Positions 39,175-49,186 are shown, counted from the first letter of the stretch. The stretch is DNA of 64,000 nt from Roseomonas marmotae (GCF_017654485.1 NZ_CP061091.1:1067501-1131500); one strand, 5' to 3'. The notes: generated from the sequence alone by a model not told the origin. Program-made: numbers and translations.

Positions 39175-39251
39175 GCGCCCGTAGCTCAGCTGGATAGAGC
39201 ACCAGACTACGAATCTGGGGGTCAGGAGTTCGAATCTCTTCGGGCGCGCCA
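39175..39251 (+). tRNA. tRNA-Arg (anticodon ACG)
   Basis: The 77-base cloverleaf has acceptor GCGCCCG/CGGGCGC, D stem GCTC/GAGC, anticodon stem CCAGA/TCTGG with loop CTACGAA (anticodon ACG at 39209-39211), the T loop TTCGAAT, discriminator G and encoded CCA. It is the integration site of the genomic island: its 3' part from 39207 is repeated at 61045. Confidence 0.97.
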
Positions 39252-39339
39252 GTCTTTCCTGAGTAAGATCAGGACCTTATCGAAAAGCCCGGCAGAGATG
39301 CCGGGCTTTTCGCGTTTGGGCGTCCCACGCTGGTCCCAC
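39207..39339 (+). repeat. Left copy of the 133-bp island-flanking repeat (attL-like)
   Basis: The repeat runs from the anticodon loop of tRNA-Arg through its 3' end, the tRNA terminator and on to GTCCCACGCTGGTCCCAC. It matches 61045-61177 at 131 of 133 positions, the two differences falling between tRNA and terminator. It contains two GTCCCAC motifs spaced 4 bases apart. Confidence 0.9.
39281..39312 (+). terminator. Terminator of tRNA-Arg
   Basis: The stem CGAAAAGCCCGGC pairs with its complement GCCGGGCTTTTCG, with the loop AGAGAT. It lies within the duplicated att sequence, so the identical hairpin also occurs at the right end of the island. Confidence 0.85.
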
Positions 39340-39459
39340 GACCGGCCCTACGATGCTGTGCGCGGCGGATTTCCCTTACTGCTGAGACCAGTTAGCTTCT
39401 AACCGAGCAGCCTCGCTCGCGGCTCATAGCCCCGTCCAAGCCGGTGGATACCTGTCGAA

Positions 39460-42204
39460 GTGAGTTTCGAGGCATTTCAGCACCCCGCTCCGACATCCTG
39501 GGAGGTGTTCGAGGACTTATCCTGCGCCCTGTTTGCTGAGGTTTGGGGTGACCCCACAGCTCGGAAGAACGGGCGCCGCGGTGACGAGCAGCACGGGGTT
39601 GATGTCTGCGGCAGGTTGCCGAACGGCGACTGGGTTGCTGTGCAGTGCAAGGGCAAGGACAACTACGCCGAGAAAGAGGTCATGCCCGCCGAACTTCGGA
39701 AGGAGGTGGCGAAAGCGCTAACCTTCAGGCCGCAGTTGACGCAGTGGATCCTCGTGACATCCGGCCCGAAGCGAGCCGACGTCGAGGCGCTCGCTCGCGA
39801 GATCACAGAGGAGCATCGTGCGCAGGGACTGTTCGAGGTCCAGGCAATGGGCTGGGACGATCTCTGCCACCTTATCGGGCGCCACGAGACGGTCATCGAG
39901 CGATACTTCCCCGAGGTCGCCCCGAAGATGCGGCGGGTGGCCCAGCAGGTGGAAGAGATGCACGGCATCCTTACCGATCTGAGGGGCGGGGCAGCGACCA
40001 TCACCCCTCGGGATCTTGTTGGAGGGGTACCTACGCCCCCAGCCGTACCGACGGCATTCGAGGGAAAGGACGCCGAGAGGGTGCGGCGAATCCTCGGAGC
40101 GCATTCGGCGACGCTTCTCGCTTGGCCGACTACCACCGCCGGTGAATGGCTCGATCGGCCTGAACTGACGGGCATGGTCGAGCACCTCGCGAAGCCTGTA
40201 GCGCCGCCTCTTGTCCTCCTTGGCCCTCCAGGCTCGGGGAAGTCAGCCCTACTCGCAAAGCTCGGCAGGGAGCTTGCAACGCGGGGAACAACCCTCCTCG
40301 CGATCAAGGCGGATGCTCTACCTGGTAGGGTGGCGTCCCTTGCTGACCTCGATGCTGAAACAGGAGTACCGGAACCACTGGACCGCTGCCTCGTTCGTCT
40401 CGCGGCTGAAGGGCCTGTCGTTCTCTTGATCGACCAACTCGATGCGCTTGCCGACCTGATGGACCAGCACGGTGGCCGCCTCAGCGCATTGCTCTCGCTC
40501 GTCGCACTTGTCCGCAATCACCAGAACCTTGGGATCATCCTGTCGAGCCGAGAGTTCGAGTTCCGGCACGATGCACGCCTCACCTCCCTTGAGGCCGTCC
40601 CACTGCATCTCGGACTCCTGTCATGGGAAGCCGTCGAACCTCTAGTAAGAGGAGCGCGCCTCAACCCGACGAACTGGCCTCCCGAATTCCGTGAGGTGCT
40701 CTGCACACCCCAGCACCTCGATCTCTTCCTGACTTATCTGGCCGACGCAGGGACGGCATACGCGAGCTACCACGATATGCTGGAGGAGGTGTTCCGGCGC
40801 CGCATCCTCTCTGGTGACTCGGGACAGAACGACGGCGCAGCACTTCACGCTGTCGCGCGGGCGATGATTGAGGAAGAAGACCTATGGGTTCCGTCCGCCC
40901 GCTTCGACACGCATAGAGACGCTATCCAGAGGCTGCAGGGCGCAGGATTCCTCGTGCAGGACGGTCGGCGGATCGGCTTCCGGCACCAGACGATCTTTGA
41001 TTTCGTGCGCGCCCGCGCCTTTGTCGCCGATGGAGAGAGTGTGGCCGACTATGCCCTGGCGCGGCAGGGTACGATCTTCGCGCGCCCAACGATCTGGAGT
41101 GCCTTCACCTATCTTCGAGCGTCCGATCCCTCAGGATATGAGCGGGAACTCGTGCGGCTTTGGAACGCCCAGGACCTCCGTCCGCATCTGCGATGGCTGC
41201 TTCGCGACTTCATTGGGAAGCAGGCCGTTCCTACAGATGGCGAGGCACGCCTCCTCCTTCCAGTGCTGGCTGATCCAGAGGAGGGGGCAAGGGCCCTGCG
41301 GTCCACCATAGGAAGCTTGGGATGGTTTGATCGGCTTCTCCCGAGGGCCGTCGACCTCATGCGCGCTCCCGAACCTCTCGGGTGGGCTTACAGCGTCCTT
41401 CTCCGCTCAGTTGTCAATGCTAGGTACGACTTGGTTCTTCCCTTGGTGACAGAGCACTGGACCGCGCCGGAGTTTCAGAGCCGGGCCTACCTCGTCCTTG
41501 ATGGCTTGAACACCTGGACCGATGTTGCCGCAGACCTGGCCAAGGAAATCGCTCCGGCGCTTGACATGTGGAGGGTCATGGCTCTCGCTCAGGCCATCGG
41601 GAAGTCGTTGCCCCGACGGCTGCCGGATTTTCTTCTCTGCCGCCTCGAGGTGATCCTGGCGGAAGGCCGCGCTAAAGGCTCAGCGGACGACACCCTCAAG
41701 CGCTTCCTCACCGATCCGAGCGGCATGTACGGCTTCGGGGCACTGCTGCTCGGCTCACCGGCGACACACGTAAGAGTATTGTGGCCATGGTTCGCGGAAG
41801 TCGCCGCACTGACGGTCGCGAGGTATGAGCACCGCGACGGCTACCGCCACGATGACGGCTCACTCCTTGACCGCTTTGGTTCGCGATCACATGACCATGA
41901 TCACCTTGGGCGGGCTTTCGCTAACGCCATCGCAGCTTGGGCACGCCGGGAACCTGACGCATTTGTCGAGTTCGCTTCCAATGTAGTCTCGACCGATCTG
42001 GACGCACTCCACCAGTTCCTGGCCGGAGGATACCTCGCAGTCGCGGAAAGCCGTCCGCTGGCCGTTCTCGACTACCTCCTCGGGGACGAACGCCGGTTCC
42101 AACTCGGGAGCTACGACGACCCGTACGGAGTAACCGAGGCTCTTATCGCGGCGATTGCCCCACATTGTAACCGTCGTCTGATCCCCATCCAGCTCAGCGC
42201 TTGA
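39460..42204 (+). CDS. 5' part of an interrupted nuclease-NTPase gene (Avs/NLR-like architecture)
   Basis: This ORF of 914 codons has 902 native ones; the last 12 are read from the inserted IS66 element. Residues 10-130 look like a PD-(D/E)XK restriction-type nuclease: helix WEVFEDL, GVD (D48), then AVQCKGK (Q62, K64). A P-loop NTPase follows with Walker A GPPGSGKS (255-262), Walker B VVLLIDQLD (320-328) and SSRE (362). FRHQTIFDFVRAR (508-520) resembles the end of STAND ATPase modules. The rest looks helical and continues at 46501. GTG start. A defence role is inferred from architecture and island context. Confidence 0.75.
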   Translation: MSFEAFQHPAPTSWEVFEDLSCALFAEVWGDPTARKNGRRGDEQHGVDVCGRLPNGDWVAVQCKGKDNYAEKEVMPAELRKEVAKALTFRPQLTQWILVTSGPKRADVEALAREITEEHRAQGLFEVQAMGWDDLCHLIGRHETVIERYFPEVAPKMRRVAQQVEEMHGILTDLRGGAATITPRDLVGGVPTPPAVPTAFEGKDAERVRRILGAHSATLLAWPTTTAGEWLDRPELTGMVEHLAKPVAPPLVLLGPPGSGKSALLAKLGRELATRGTTLLAIKADALPGRVASLADLDAETGVPEPLDRCLVRLAAEGPVVLLIDQLDALADLMDQHGGRLSALLSLVALVRNHQNLGIILSSREFEFRHDARLTSLEAVPLHLGLLSWEAVEPLVRGARLNPTNWPPEFREVLCTPQHLDLFLTYLADAGTAYASYHDMLEEVFRRRILSGDSGQNDGAALHAVARAMIEEEDLWVPSARFDTHRDAIQRLQGAGFLVQDGRRIGFRHQTIFDFVRARAFVADGESVADYALARQGTIFARPTIWSAFTYLRASDPSGYERELVRLWNAQDLRPHLRWLLRDFIGKQAVPTDGEARLLLPVLADPEEGARALRSTIGSLGWFDRLLPRAVDLMRAPEPLGWAYSVLLRSVVNARYDLVLPLVTEHWTAPEFQSRAYLVLDGLNTWTDVAADLAKEIAPALDMWRVMALAQAIGKSLPRRLPDFLLCRLEVILAEGRAKGSADDTLKRFLTDPSGMYGFGALLLGSPATHVRVLWPWFAEVAALTVARYEHRDGYRHDDGSLLDRFGSRSHDHDHLGRAFANAIAAWARREPDAFVEFASNVVSTDLDALHQFLAGGYLAVAESRPLAVLDYLLGDERRFQLGSYDDPYGVTEALIAAIAPHCNRRLIPIQLSA

Positions 42205-42401
42205 CGTGCCCTGCTGCCCTGGCGGTCTGTACCGGTTATCCTGCATGCCGGTTGGAGGTTGAGGGGGATGGCGGGCGAAGACGATCTCCGGGAGCGGCTC
42301 CGCAAGATCGAGGCGTTGATTGCGGGTGCAGGAACGGCGGGTGAGCGGGAGGCGGCCGGGGCGGCGCTGGAGCGGGTCAAGGCACGCCTGGCCGAGCAAG
42401 C

Positions 42402-43723
42402 GGGACTGTCAGGAATTTCGTGTGCGGCGGAGCGGTTGAACATGCTCAGGCCATGGCGCGAGTGAAGCGCTCGCCGAACAGAACGGCGAACTGCGCCTTA
42501 GCCATGGACCATTCCCGCGGCGGCATGGTCCACTCCTTCTCCGCCCGGTGCAAGACCAGAAACAGCAGCTTCAGGGCGGCCTCATCCGTGGGGAAGTGCC
42601 CTCGGCTTCGAACTGCACGGCGCAGCTTCGCGTTCAGCGCCTCAATGGCATTGGTGGTGTAGAGGAACCGTCTGATTTCGACGCTGAATGCGTAGAACGG
42701 CACGACCTCGGTCCAGGCGCGGCGCCAGCTCTGGCCAATGGCGGGATATTTCTGGCCCCAGAATTCTGCTTCAAAGGCAGTCAGGGCCGCTTCGGCGGCG
42801 GCGGCATCCACGGCCTGGTAGATCGCCTTCAGCGCCGCGGCCACGGGCTTGCGGTCCTTGTAGGCGACGAAGTCCAGGCTCTGGCGCAGGAGGTGAACAA
42901 TGCAAGTCTGCACCACGGCCTCCGGGAACACTGCCAGGATGGCCTCAGGGAAGCCCTTCAGCCCGTCTACCACCGCCAGCAGCAGGTCCTCGACACCGCG
43001 GCCGCGCAGCTCGTTCATCACCCGCAGCCAGAACTTCGCACCCTCATTCTGCTCCAGCCACAGGCCCAGGATCTCCTTGCCACCGTCGGCCCGGACGCCC
43101 AGCGCGATGTGCACCGCCTTGTTGCGGACAAGGCCCTCATCCCGGATCTTCACCCGCAGGGCATCGAAGAACACCACCGGGTAGACGGGCTCCAGCGGCC
43201 GGTTCTGCCAGGCGCTGATCTCGTCGAGCACGGCATCCGTGACAGCGCTGATCAGGTCGGGCGAGACCTCGATGCCGTAGAGTTCGCGCAGGTGGCCCAC
43301 GATCTCCCGCGCGCTCATGCCGCGGGCGTACATCGAGATGACCTTGTCATCGAAGCCAGGGAAGCGCCGCTGGTACTTGGCGATCAGCTGCGGATCGAAG
43401 CTCGCCTGCCGGTCGCGTGGGATCTCCAGCGCCAGCTTGCCACTGTCAGTGACCACCGACTTCCGGCCATAGCCGTTGCGGCTGTTGCCTTCACCACCCT
43501 CTCCGGCCAAGTGGTGGTCCATCTCGGCGTTCAGCGCCCGCTCGGTGAACGCCTTCTTCAGCTCATCCAGCAGGCCGCCCTGCTCGAAGGCCGTTCTGGC
43601 GTCCGCACCGGCCAGCAACTGGTCCAGGATCGCATCCGGGATCCGCGGCTCTTTCCGTCGGGCCATAGGGGGTCTCCTTCTTCCCTACTATGCCCCGCCA
43701 CACACGAAATTCCTGACAGTCCC
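42402..43723 (-). mobile_element. IS256-family element
   Basis: The 1322-bp element has perfect terminal inverted repeats starting GGGACTGTCAGGAATTTCGT, and an 8-bp target duplication GAGCAAGC at 42394-42401 and 43724-43731. It is inserted in the IS66 passenger gene. Perfect ends and duplication suggest recent insertion. Confidence 0.95.
42446..43666 (-). CDS. IS256-family (Mutator-type) transposase
   Basis: The 406-residue DDE transposase has HHLAGEGGEGNSRNGYGRKS near the N-terminus, YPVVFFDALRVKIRDEG (first Asp), LLAVVDGLKGFPEAI (second Asp), the CxxH motif QTCIVHLLR, and TTNAIEALNAKLRR (Glu). Length is typical and no frameshift is seen, so it is probably active. Confidence 0.95.
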   Translation of the reverse strand: MARRKEPRIPDAILDQLLAGADARTAFEQGGLLDELKKAFTERALNAEMDHHLAGEGGEGNSRNGYGRKSVVTDSGKLALEIPRDRQASFDPQLIAKYQRRFPGFDDKVISMYARGMSAREIVGHLRELYGIEVSPDLISAVTDAVLDEISAWQNRPLEPVYPVVFFDALRVKIRDEGLVRNKAVHIALGVRADGGKEILGLWLEQNEGAKFWLRVMNELRGRGVEDLLLAVVDGLKGFPEAILAVFPEAVVQTCIVHLLRQSLDFVAYKDRKPVAAALKAIYQAVDAAAAEAALTAFEAEFWGQKYPAIGQSWRRAWTEVVPFYAFSVEIRRFLYTTNAIEALNAKLRRAVRSRGHFPTDEAALKLLFLVLHRAEKEWTMPPREWSMAKAQFAVLFGERFTRAMA

Positions 43724-44038
43724 GAGCAAGCCCGCCGTGACCCGGCCGTGGAGCAGCAGTTCTCAATGCCGGACAGCTGGTCCCGGCAGCTCTTCGTCGC
43801 CCTCTGCCGCCGCTACGGGCTGAGGCCCTATCGCTACCCTCGCCAGAAGCGCACGACGGTAATGCTGCGCGCGCCCAAGGGCTTCCTCGATACGGTCCTC
43901 TGGCCCGAGTTTCTGGAACTGGAGCGGGCGCTGCGGGCGCATCTGCAGGGCGTGACCACGCGCATCATCCACGACGCGGTCCATGCCGATACCAGCGACG
44001 CGGAGGAGGTAAACCCCGCCTTGCCGGGGCTCTGATGG

Positions 44039-45570
44039 CTACGCCGCTGCGGCGGTGTCCCGGCCCCAGGTCCAGGGGAGAAGGGCATCAAGCCCGTTCG
44101 AGCGCACGTCGCCGCGGACCATCCGCTGCAGCACGTCGGTCAGCCAGGCCTCGGGCTCAACGTCATTCATCAGGGCCGTCCGGATCAGCGTCGTCGCGAT
44201 GGCCCAGTTCGCGCCGCCTGCCTCACTGCCTGCGAACAGCGCCGCCTTGCGGGTGACGGCCACGGGCCTGATCTGCCGCTCCACCGTGTTTGTATCCATC
44301 TCCAGCCTGCCGTCCTCAAGGAACCGCACGAGACCGCCCCAGTGGCGCAGGCCGTAGCGGATGTCCCCGGCGAGCTTGGAGCCCTGGCTGAGGCGATCCA
44401 GCTGCGCCCGCAGCCAGATCTCGAGGGCGGCGACCAGCGGCGCGCTCCTCTCGCGACGGATGGCGCGGCGCTGCTCCGCCGAGCGGCCCCGGATCTCGCG
44501 CTCGATCCGGTAGAGCTCCCCGATACGCAGCAAGGCCTCGGCGGCGATGGGCGACTTCGTGCCCGCATGGACCTCAAAGAACCGTCGGCGCAGGTGCGCC
44601 CAACAGAAGGCCAGCGTCACCGAGCCGTCGCGGCGCTCCCGCCGCATGGCCTTGAACCCGTCATAGCCGTCGACCTGCAGCACGCCTCGGAACCGGCCGA
44701 GATGAGCAGCGGGTCGCGCTCCCTTGCGGTCCGGCGCGTAGGCATAAGCGACCGCAGGAGGAGCCCGCCCCAGCCAGGGGCGGTCGTCGACGGCATAGGC
44801 CCAGAGGGCCCCCTTGCGGGTTCGCCCGCGACCGCGCTCCAGGGTGGGAAGTGGCGTGTCGTCGGCGAACACCCGTCCCTGTTTCCTGACATGCTCCAGG
44901 ACCCGCTCGTAGAGAGGCCGGAGCCACCAACAAGCTGCCCCGACCCAGTCGCAGAGGGTCGAGCGGTCGAGCCTCACCCCGCTGCGGCGGAGGATTGCCA
45001 CCTGGCGGTACAGCGGCAGGCCGTCGCCGTATTTCGAGACGAGCACATGCGCCAGCAGCGCCTCGGTCGGCAGACCGCGCGTCACCGCGTGCTCCGGGGC
45101 AGGCGCCTGATGAACACCGCCCACGCAGCCACGACAGGCCAGGCGCGGGCGGACGGTCACCAGCACCCGCAGCCTCGCGGGCACGACGTCGAGCCGCTCT
45201 GACCGGTCCTCGCCGATGACGCGCATGTCGCTGCCGCAGCAAGAACAGGTCCGGCTGGCGGGTTCCAGCACGCGCTCCACTCTCTCGAGGTGCGGCGGCA
45301 AGGCGCCGCGGTTCCGGCGCGCCGATGGGCGTCCGCGAGGGCCATCCTCCCCCGGCGCATCGTTCGCGGGCGGCGGGGTGGCACGTCGCGGCCAAGTGCA
45401 AGGACAAGCTGGCCGGGATCGATGCGCTCGGCACTCTGGCCGAAGCGTGCGCGGTTGAGCGCGTGGAGCATGCCCTCGAGTGCCGCGATCCTCGCCTCGG
45501 CGGCAGCCAGCGCAGCGCGCAGGAGAACCACCTCCGCGTCCGCCCCGTTCGTGTCATCGGCTGCTGTCAC
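44039..45570 (-). pseudogene. tnpC: IS66 transposase TnpC, frameshifted
   Basis: Two frames together encode TnpC. The N-terminal helical part (AALEGMLHALNRARFGQSAE) reads from 45570 to about 45390. From about 45385 onward the frame changes; it then reads RRNRGALPPHLERVERVLEP, the Cys-rich zinc motif CSCCG and CRGCVGG, the catalytic core VQVDGYDGFKAM, and NTVERQIRPVAVTRKAALFAG. A single indel near 45385 would rejoin them. Unless the shift is programmed or a sequencing error, the element cannot move by itself. Confidence 0.8.
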
Positions 45571-45616
45571 GCAGGAATCGTCGCAGGCCGCGCCGCGTCG
45601 GTGCAAGCGAAAGCTG

Positions 45617-45961
45617 CTACGTCGCGCTCGGCCGCCACACCCGCTGTGGGTTGCGCCAGTCCAGGCCCTCGAGCAGCATCGAAGTCTGCGCCACCGACAA
45701 CGCAATCCTGCCGGTGTTCGTCACCGGCCACTGGAAGCGGCTCCGTTCCAAGCGCTTCTGGAAAAGGCACAGGCCTTGACCGTCATGCCAGAGGCATTTC
45801 ACCAGATGGCCCCGGCGCCCACGGAAGAGATAGACCGCACCCGAGAACGGATCCTCGCCGAAGGTGGTCTGCACGAGAGCGGCAAGCCCGTCCATGCCAC
45901 GCCGCATGTCCGTCACCCCGCAGGCGAGGAAGATGCGTGTGCCCGGCGCGGGACCGATCAT
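45617..45961 (-). CDS. tnpB: IS66 accessory protein TnpB
   Basis: The 114-residue protein has the TnpB hallmarks VTDMRRGMDGLAALV and LFRGRRGHLVKCLWHDGQGL. It is required with TnpA for IS66 transposition. It overlaps tnpA by 4 bases. Confidence 0.93.
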   Translation of the reverse strand: MIGPAPGTRIFLACGVTDMRRGMDGLAALVQTTFGEDPFSGAVYLFRGRRGHLVKCLWHDGQGLCLFQKRLERSRFQWPVTNTGRIALSVAQTSMLLEGLDWRNPQRVWRPSAT

Positions 45962-46371
45962 CGCCTCTCCAGTGCCGCAAGGACGCGCCGAAGCGCCGCC
46001 TCGTCTACCCCGGCATCAACACGGACGACGACACCACCTGGAAGCGCGATCTCGATCCGTCCGTCACCAGGCAGCGAGGCGGCCTCAGCAATGACGGCAG
46101 GCGCATTCTCGCAGGGGGCTTCCTCCGCTGCGATCGCAGGGAGCCCTGGCGTGATCGGCGCCGGGGTGACCGCCATCAGCAGCTCGCGTCGCCATGTATA
46201 AAGCAGTCCCGTGCCGATCCCCCAGCGCCGTGCCACATCGACCGCGGTGACTGTGGGGTCCATCGCCTCGGCGACGATCCGCAGCTTTTGCTCGGGGCTC
46301 CAGCGGCGGCGCCGTTCACCGCGGGTCACCACTTCCACGAATTCCGTACGGGCACTCATACGATCACTCAT
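45958..46371 (-). CDS. tnpA: IS66 accessory protein TnpA
   Basis: The 137-residue protein has an N-terminal helix-turn-helix typical of IS66/IS3 OrfA proteins (RRRRWSPEQKLRIVAEAM, TAVDVARRWGIGTGLLYTWR) and a C-terminal half, IEIALPGGVVVRVDAGVDE, found in IS66 TnpA. ATG 46371 is preferred; the frame is open to 46440. Confidence 0.9.
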   Translation of the reverse strand: MSDRMSARTEFVEVVTRGERRRRWSPEQKLRIVAEAMDPTVTAVDVARRWGIGTGLLYTWRRELLMAVTPAPITPGLPAIAAEEAPCENAPAVIAEAASLPGDGRIEIALPGGVVVRVDAGVDEAALRRVLAALERR

Positions 46372-46500
46372 AGGAGTGCTCGCCTCCGTGCTCCCGACCA
46401 GATCCCCGTCCACTGCCTGCCCTCTCTCCAGAAGGCTCAATCCTCCTCCCCAGAGCTGTGCACCTCAACCATGGGGGTCAGACGACGCTTACCCCACATT

Positions 46501-48239
46501 TGTCTCCCATAGACCTGCAGCGGCTCGTGACCGCCATCAGGCTCTGGAGTCGTGGACGCAGATTGGCGGACTACGACCGAGCGAATCGTATGCAGGCATC
46601 AAAGTGGATCCGTCAGGAACAACTTGGGCTGCTTGTTGCCGTGCCGGTATCCAGTCGTCCCGAGTACCTCACACGATTGATTCAGGAAGAGATCCGCGCC
46701 GTTGGGGAGCCGACTAAGCGGGAGCGGATGAGTATTCGTTCTGGCGAAGACGTCGCAATGACAGCTGATGCGATGGCCCGGGCGAAGGACCGCGACATCC
46801 TTGGCTTCCTCGGGCTGCACCCCGACAGCAGCGAATGGGGCACCCCCTTCGAGCGACGTCGCAACCGAAGCATAGATGCCGCGAGAGCCTTTGGTGCCTT
46901 TGCAAAGGCGCACCCTGAACGGGCGAAGCGGCTCATCCGGCAGATACCGCCTGGCGATTTGGAACGCCCGGTAGAGCATGCGATCAGCGAGATGTCCGAG
47001 CGAGACGATGCCTCGCCCGAGGAGATCGTCGGCCTGGTAGTGGAACTGCAAGATCGAGGTTTCTCGTCATCACACTTCCGACGGGCGGCCGCTTGGGTGC
47101 TTGCCCGTATGGCGTCGCGGGTGGGCGGCCTAGATGACCGGATCTGCTCGACCGTTGCCGGTTGGCTCGGGGACTACACGCCGCCCGAAAAGAAGGCAGA
47201 AGAGACCAGTGAAAAGAGGGGAGAAGATCGCCAGCATCCTCTCCTATGGGGCATGGGTGGAATGAGGGTGCTACCCGGGGGCAATTACCCGATGCTTCGT
47301 GCACTTGAGTGCTGCTTCCTGCTTCGGACACCTCCAGCTGCTGACTCATGGCTCACGATCCTCGAGCAACATCTCGGGCGAAATGAGAACCCAGAGGTCT
47401 GGATGGCTGCGGCGGACAACCTCCGTTTCCTCAAGCATGCCGATTACGGCCGGGCCGTATCGTTCCTGGAGCGTCTTTTTGAGAGGGAGCCGGCTCTGTC
47501 CGGGAGCGTCGAGGGGCTGTGCCTCCTCGCTTACACTCATCGCTGGCTTCCTACTCGGGTTGTCCACAGCCGGATCGGCGCACTGTTGTCTAGCGGTTGG
47601 GATCGGGCCGACCAGGCTGCGGGTGAGTTTATGGCCTTACGCGCTTTCACGGTTCCGGAGGATCCGCTGCCCGCAGTGATGCTGGAGGAGAGGATTGGAT
47701 CGGCTGCGGTAGGCATGGAGACCTCCGACTTTATCTTCGGAGTTGCATGTACGGTTGCCGGAGTCTGGTCCGAAGTGGCCTGCCGTAATGTCGCGACCGT
47801 TTGGGTCGAGCGTCTTGCGCCGTTGGCAGACCGTAAACTCGCAGCAGGCTTACGCCCGATCTTCGCCTTGACCCGGGGCAAGTCGTGGGATGCCGCTACG
47901 GAACGCGTTCTCCGTGCCTGCGTCAGTTGTCCGGCGCTTCTGACGTCGGATACACACTTCCTGCCTGAACTGTTGAAGACCTCACTCCGTGACGGCATGG
48001 ACCCCCGATTGATTGGCGAAGTGGCGCTCGGGATGGTCAAGGCTGCAGGGGTAGAGGGGCGTGGCCCGGGCAGTAGCTGGGTGTCGTCGTCCGCGAGTCT
48101 CTTCGAAATCGCGACAGCCCTCCAGCGGATCGACGCGGCCCGTCAACTCGGGACGGATCTGTTCGAGACATTGCTGGCATTCGAGGTTTACGGGATTGAG
48201 GAGCAGATGGGACGGTTTGATCGGAATCGTTTCGGGTGA
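46501..48239 (+). pseudogene. 3' part of the interrupted nuclease-NTPase gene
   Basis: Joining 42166 to 46501, which removes the IS66 element and one target copy, continues the frame exactly (APH then LSPIDLQRLVTAIRLWS) for 579 more residues. The complete ancestral protein is 1,481 residues. This part is mostly helical with repeat-like blocks (PEVWMAAADNLRFLKHADYG, EPALSGSVEGLCLLAYTHR), probably a C-terminal sensor or scaffold. It now lacks a proper start: the frame runs only to 46458 inside the IS66 end. Confidence 0.8.
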
Positions 48240-49186
48240 TCGGCTTTCCCCTACACATATGCTTGCCGGAATGGGGAACTCTGCTCCTGCAGCTTACCTG
48301 GGAACCAGGTCGTGACAGGAGTTGGCAGAAAGCAGCAAGTCCGGTTTCAACTGGAATATTGGAGAAAACGGCCGTTAGATGAGGGGCAGTCCGTGGCTTC
48401 TCGCGACCTAGCACTACCTGGGCATTTTGTTTGCGTATGATCTGATGGTGTGCGACGCCTCCTGCTGGAGGCGACGATGATGACGAGCATCCTTGGTGGT
48501 GGAGCAGATCTGGATCGCTGGCTAGCGCCGTTCCTGGAGGTTCTGGGGCGCAAGACCCGCCGCACCTGGGCACCGCTCTACCTGCGGGGTCTGCTCGGAC
48601 CCGGCGAGCGCAAGAGCCTGCAGCCGATGGCCGCCCGGCTTGGCTTGGGCGGCCACGACCAGCTGCAGCACTTCATCGCCAGCCCCGCCTGGGATGATGC
48701 GCCGCTGTGGTCGGTGCTGGCGCAGCAGGCCGACAAGCTGGTCGGCGGTCCGCAGGCTTGGCTGGTGATCGATGACACGGCGCTGCCTAAGAAAGGCACG
48801 ATGTCAGTCGGCGTGCTGCCGCAGTACTGCGGCCAACTCGGCAAGAAGGCCAATTGCCAATCGCTGGTGTCGCTCACCCTGGCACAGGGCGAGGTGCCTG
48901 TTCCGGTCGGTCTACGGCTGTTCCTGCCGGAGAAGTGGACCGATGACCCTGCACGCTGTGCCCAGGCAGGCGTGCCGGAGGCGGCGATGGCGCCGCGAAC
49001 CAAGGCCGAAATCGCACTGGACGAACTCGACCGGCTGAGGGCGGCGGGCGTGCGGTTCGGCACTGTGCTGGCCGATGCGGGCTATGGCGCAAGTGCGGCG
49101 TTCCGGCAGGGCCTGGATGCTCGGGATCTGCGCTGGGCGGTGGGCATCCCGCGCAACCAGAAGGTCTACAGCGCCGCCGTGCAGCT

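Larger units (their letters stand above)
42268..44035 (+). pseudogene. IS66 passenger gene (145 aa when rejoined), split by an IS256-family element
   Basis: 42268-42401 joined to 43732-44035 gives one frame of 146 codons. It begins MAGEDDLRERLRKIEALIAG and includes SWSRQLFVALCRRYGLRPYR, RTTVMLRAPKGFLDTVLWPE and a tail HADTSDAEEV. The family looks conserved but I cannot name a function. SD GAGGGGG precedes the ATG. It lies inside the IS66 ends and points towards tnpC, so it is cargo of the transposon. Confidence 0.8.
42167..46492 (-). mobile_element. IS66-family element, itself interrupted by an IS256-family element
   Basis: The ends are inverted repeats: 42167 reads GTAACCGTCGTCTGATCCCC and the complement of the right end reads GTAAGCGTCGTCTGACCCCC. 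An 8-bp target duplication, CCCACATT, lies at 42159-42166 and 46493-46500. It holds tnpA, tnpB and tnpC on the minus strand and one passenger gene on the plus strand at the left end. Without the IS256 insertion the element is about 3.0 kb. Confidence 0.92.

Noticed and set aside
39067..39402. 111-aa ORF containing VAQLDRAPDYESGGQEFESL
   Set aside because: This is the well-known false protein read through a tRNA gene; it spans tRNA-Arg and its terminator. The similar frame at 60950-61435 is the same artefact in the right repeat.
46458..46500. Reading the 3' fragment as an independent 593-aa gene starting at 46458
   Set aside because: The first 14 codons lie in the IS66 inverted repeat and target duplication, and the frame joins exactly to the 5' part when the IS is removed.
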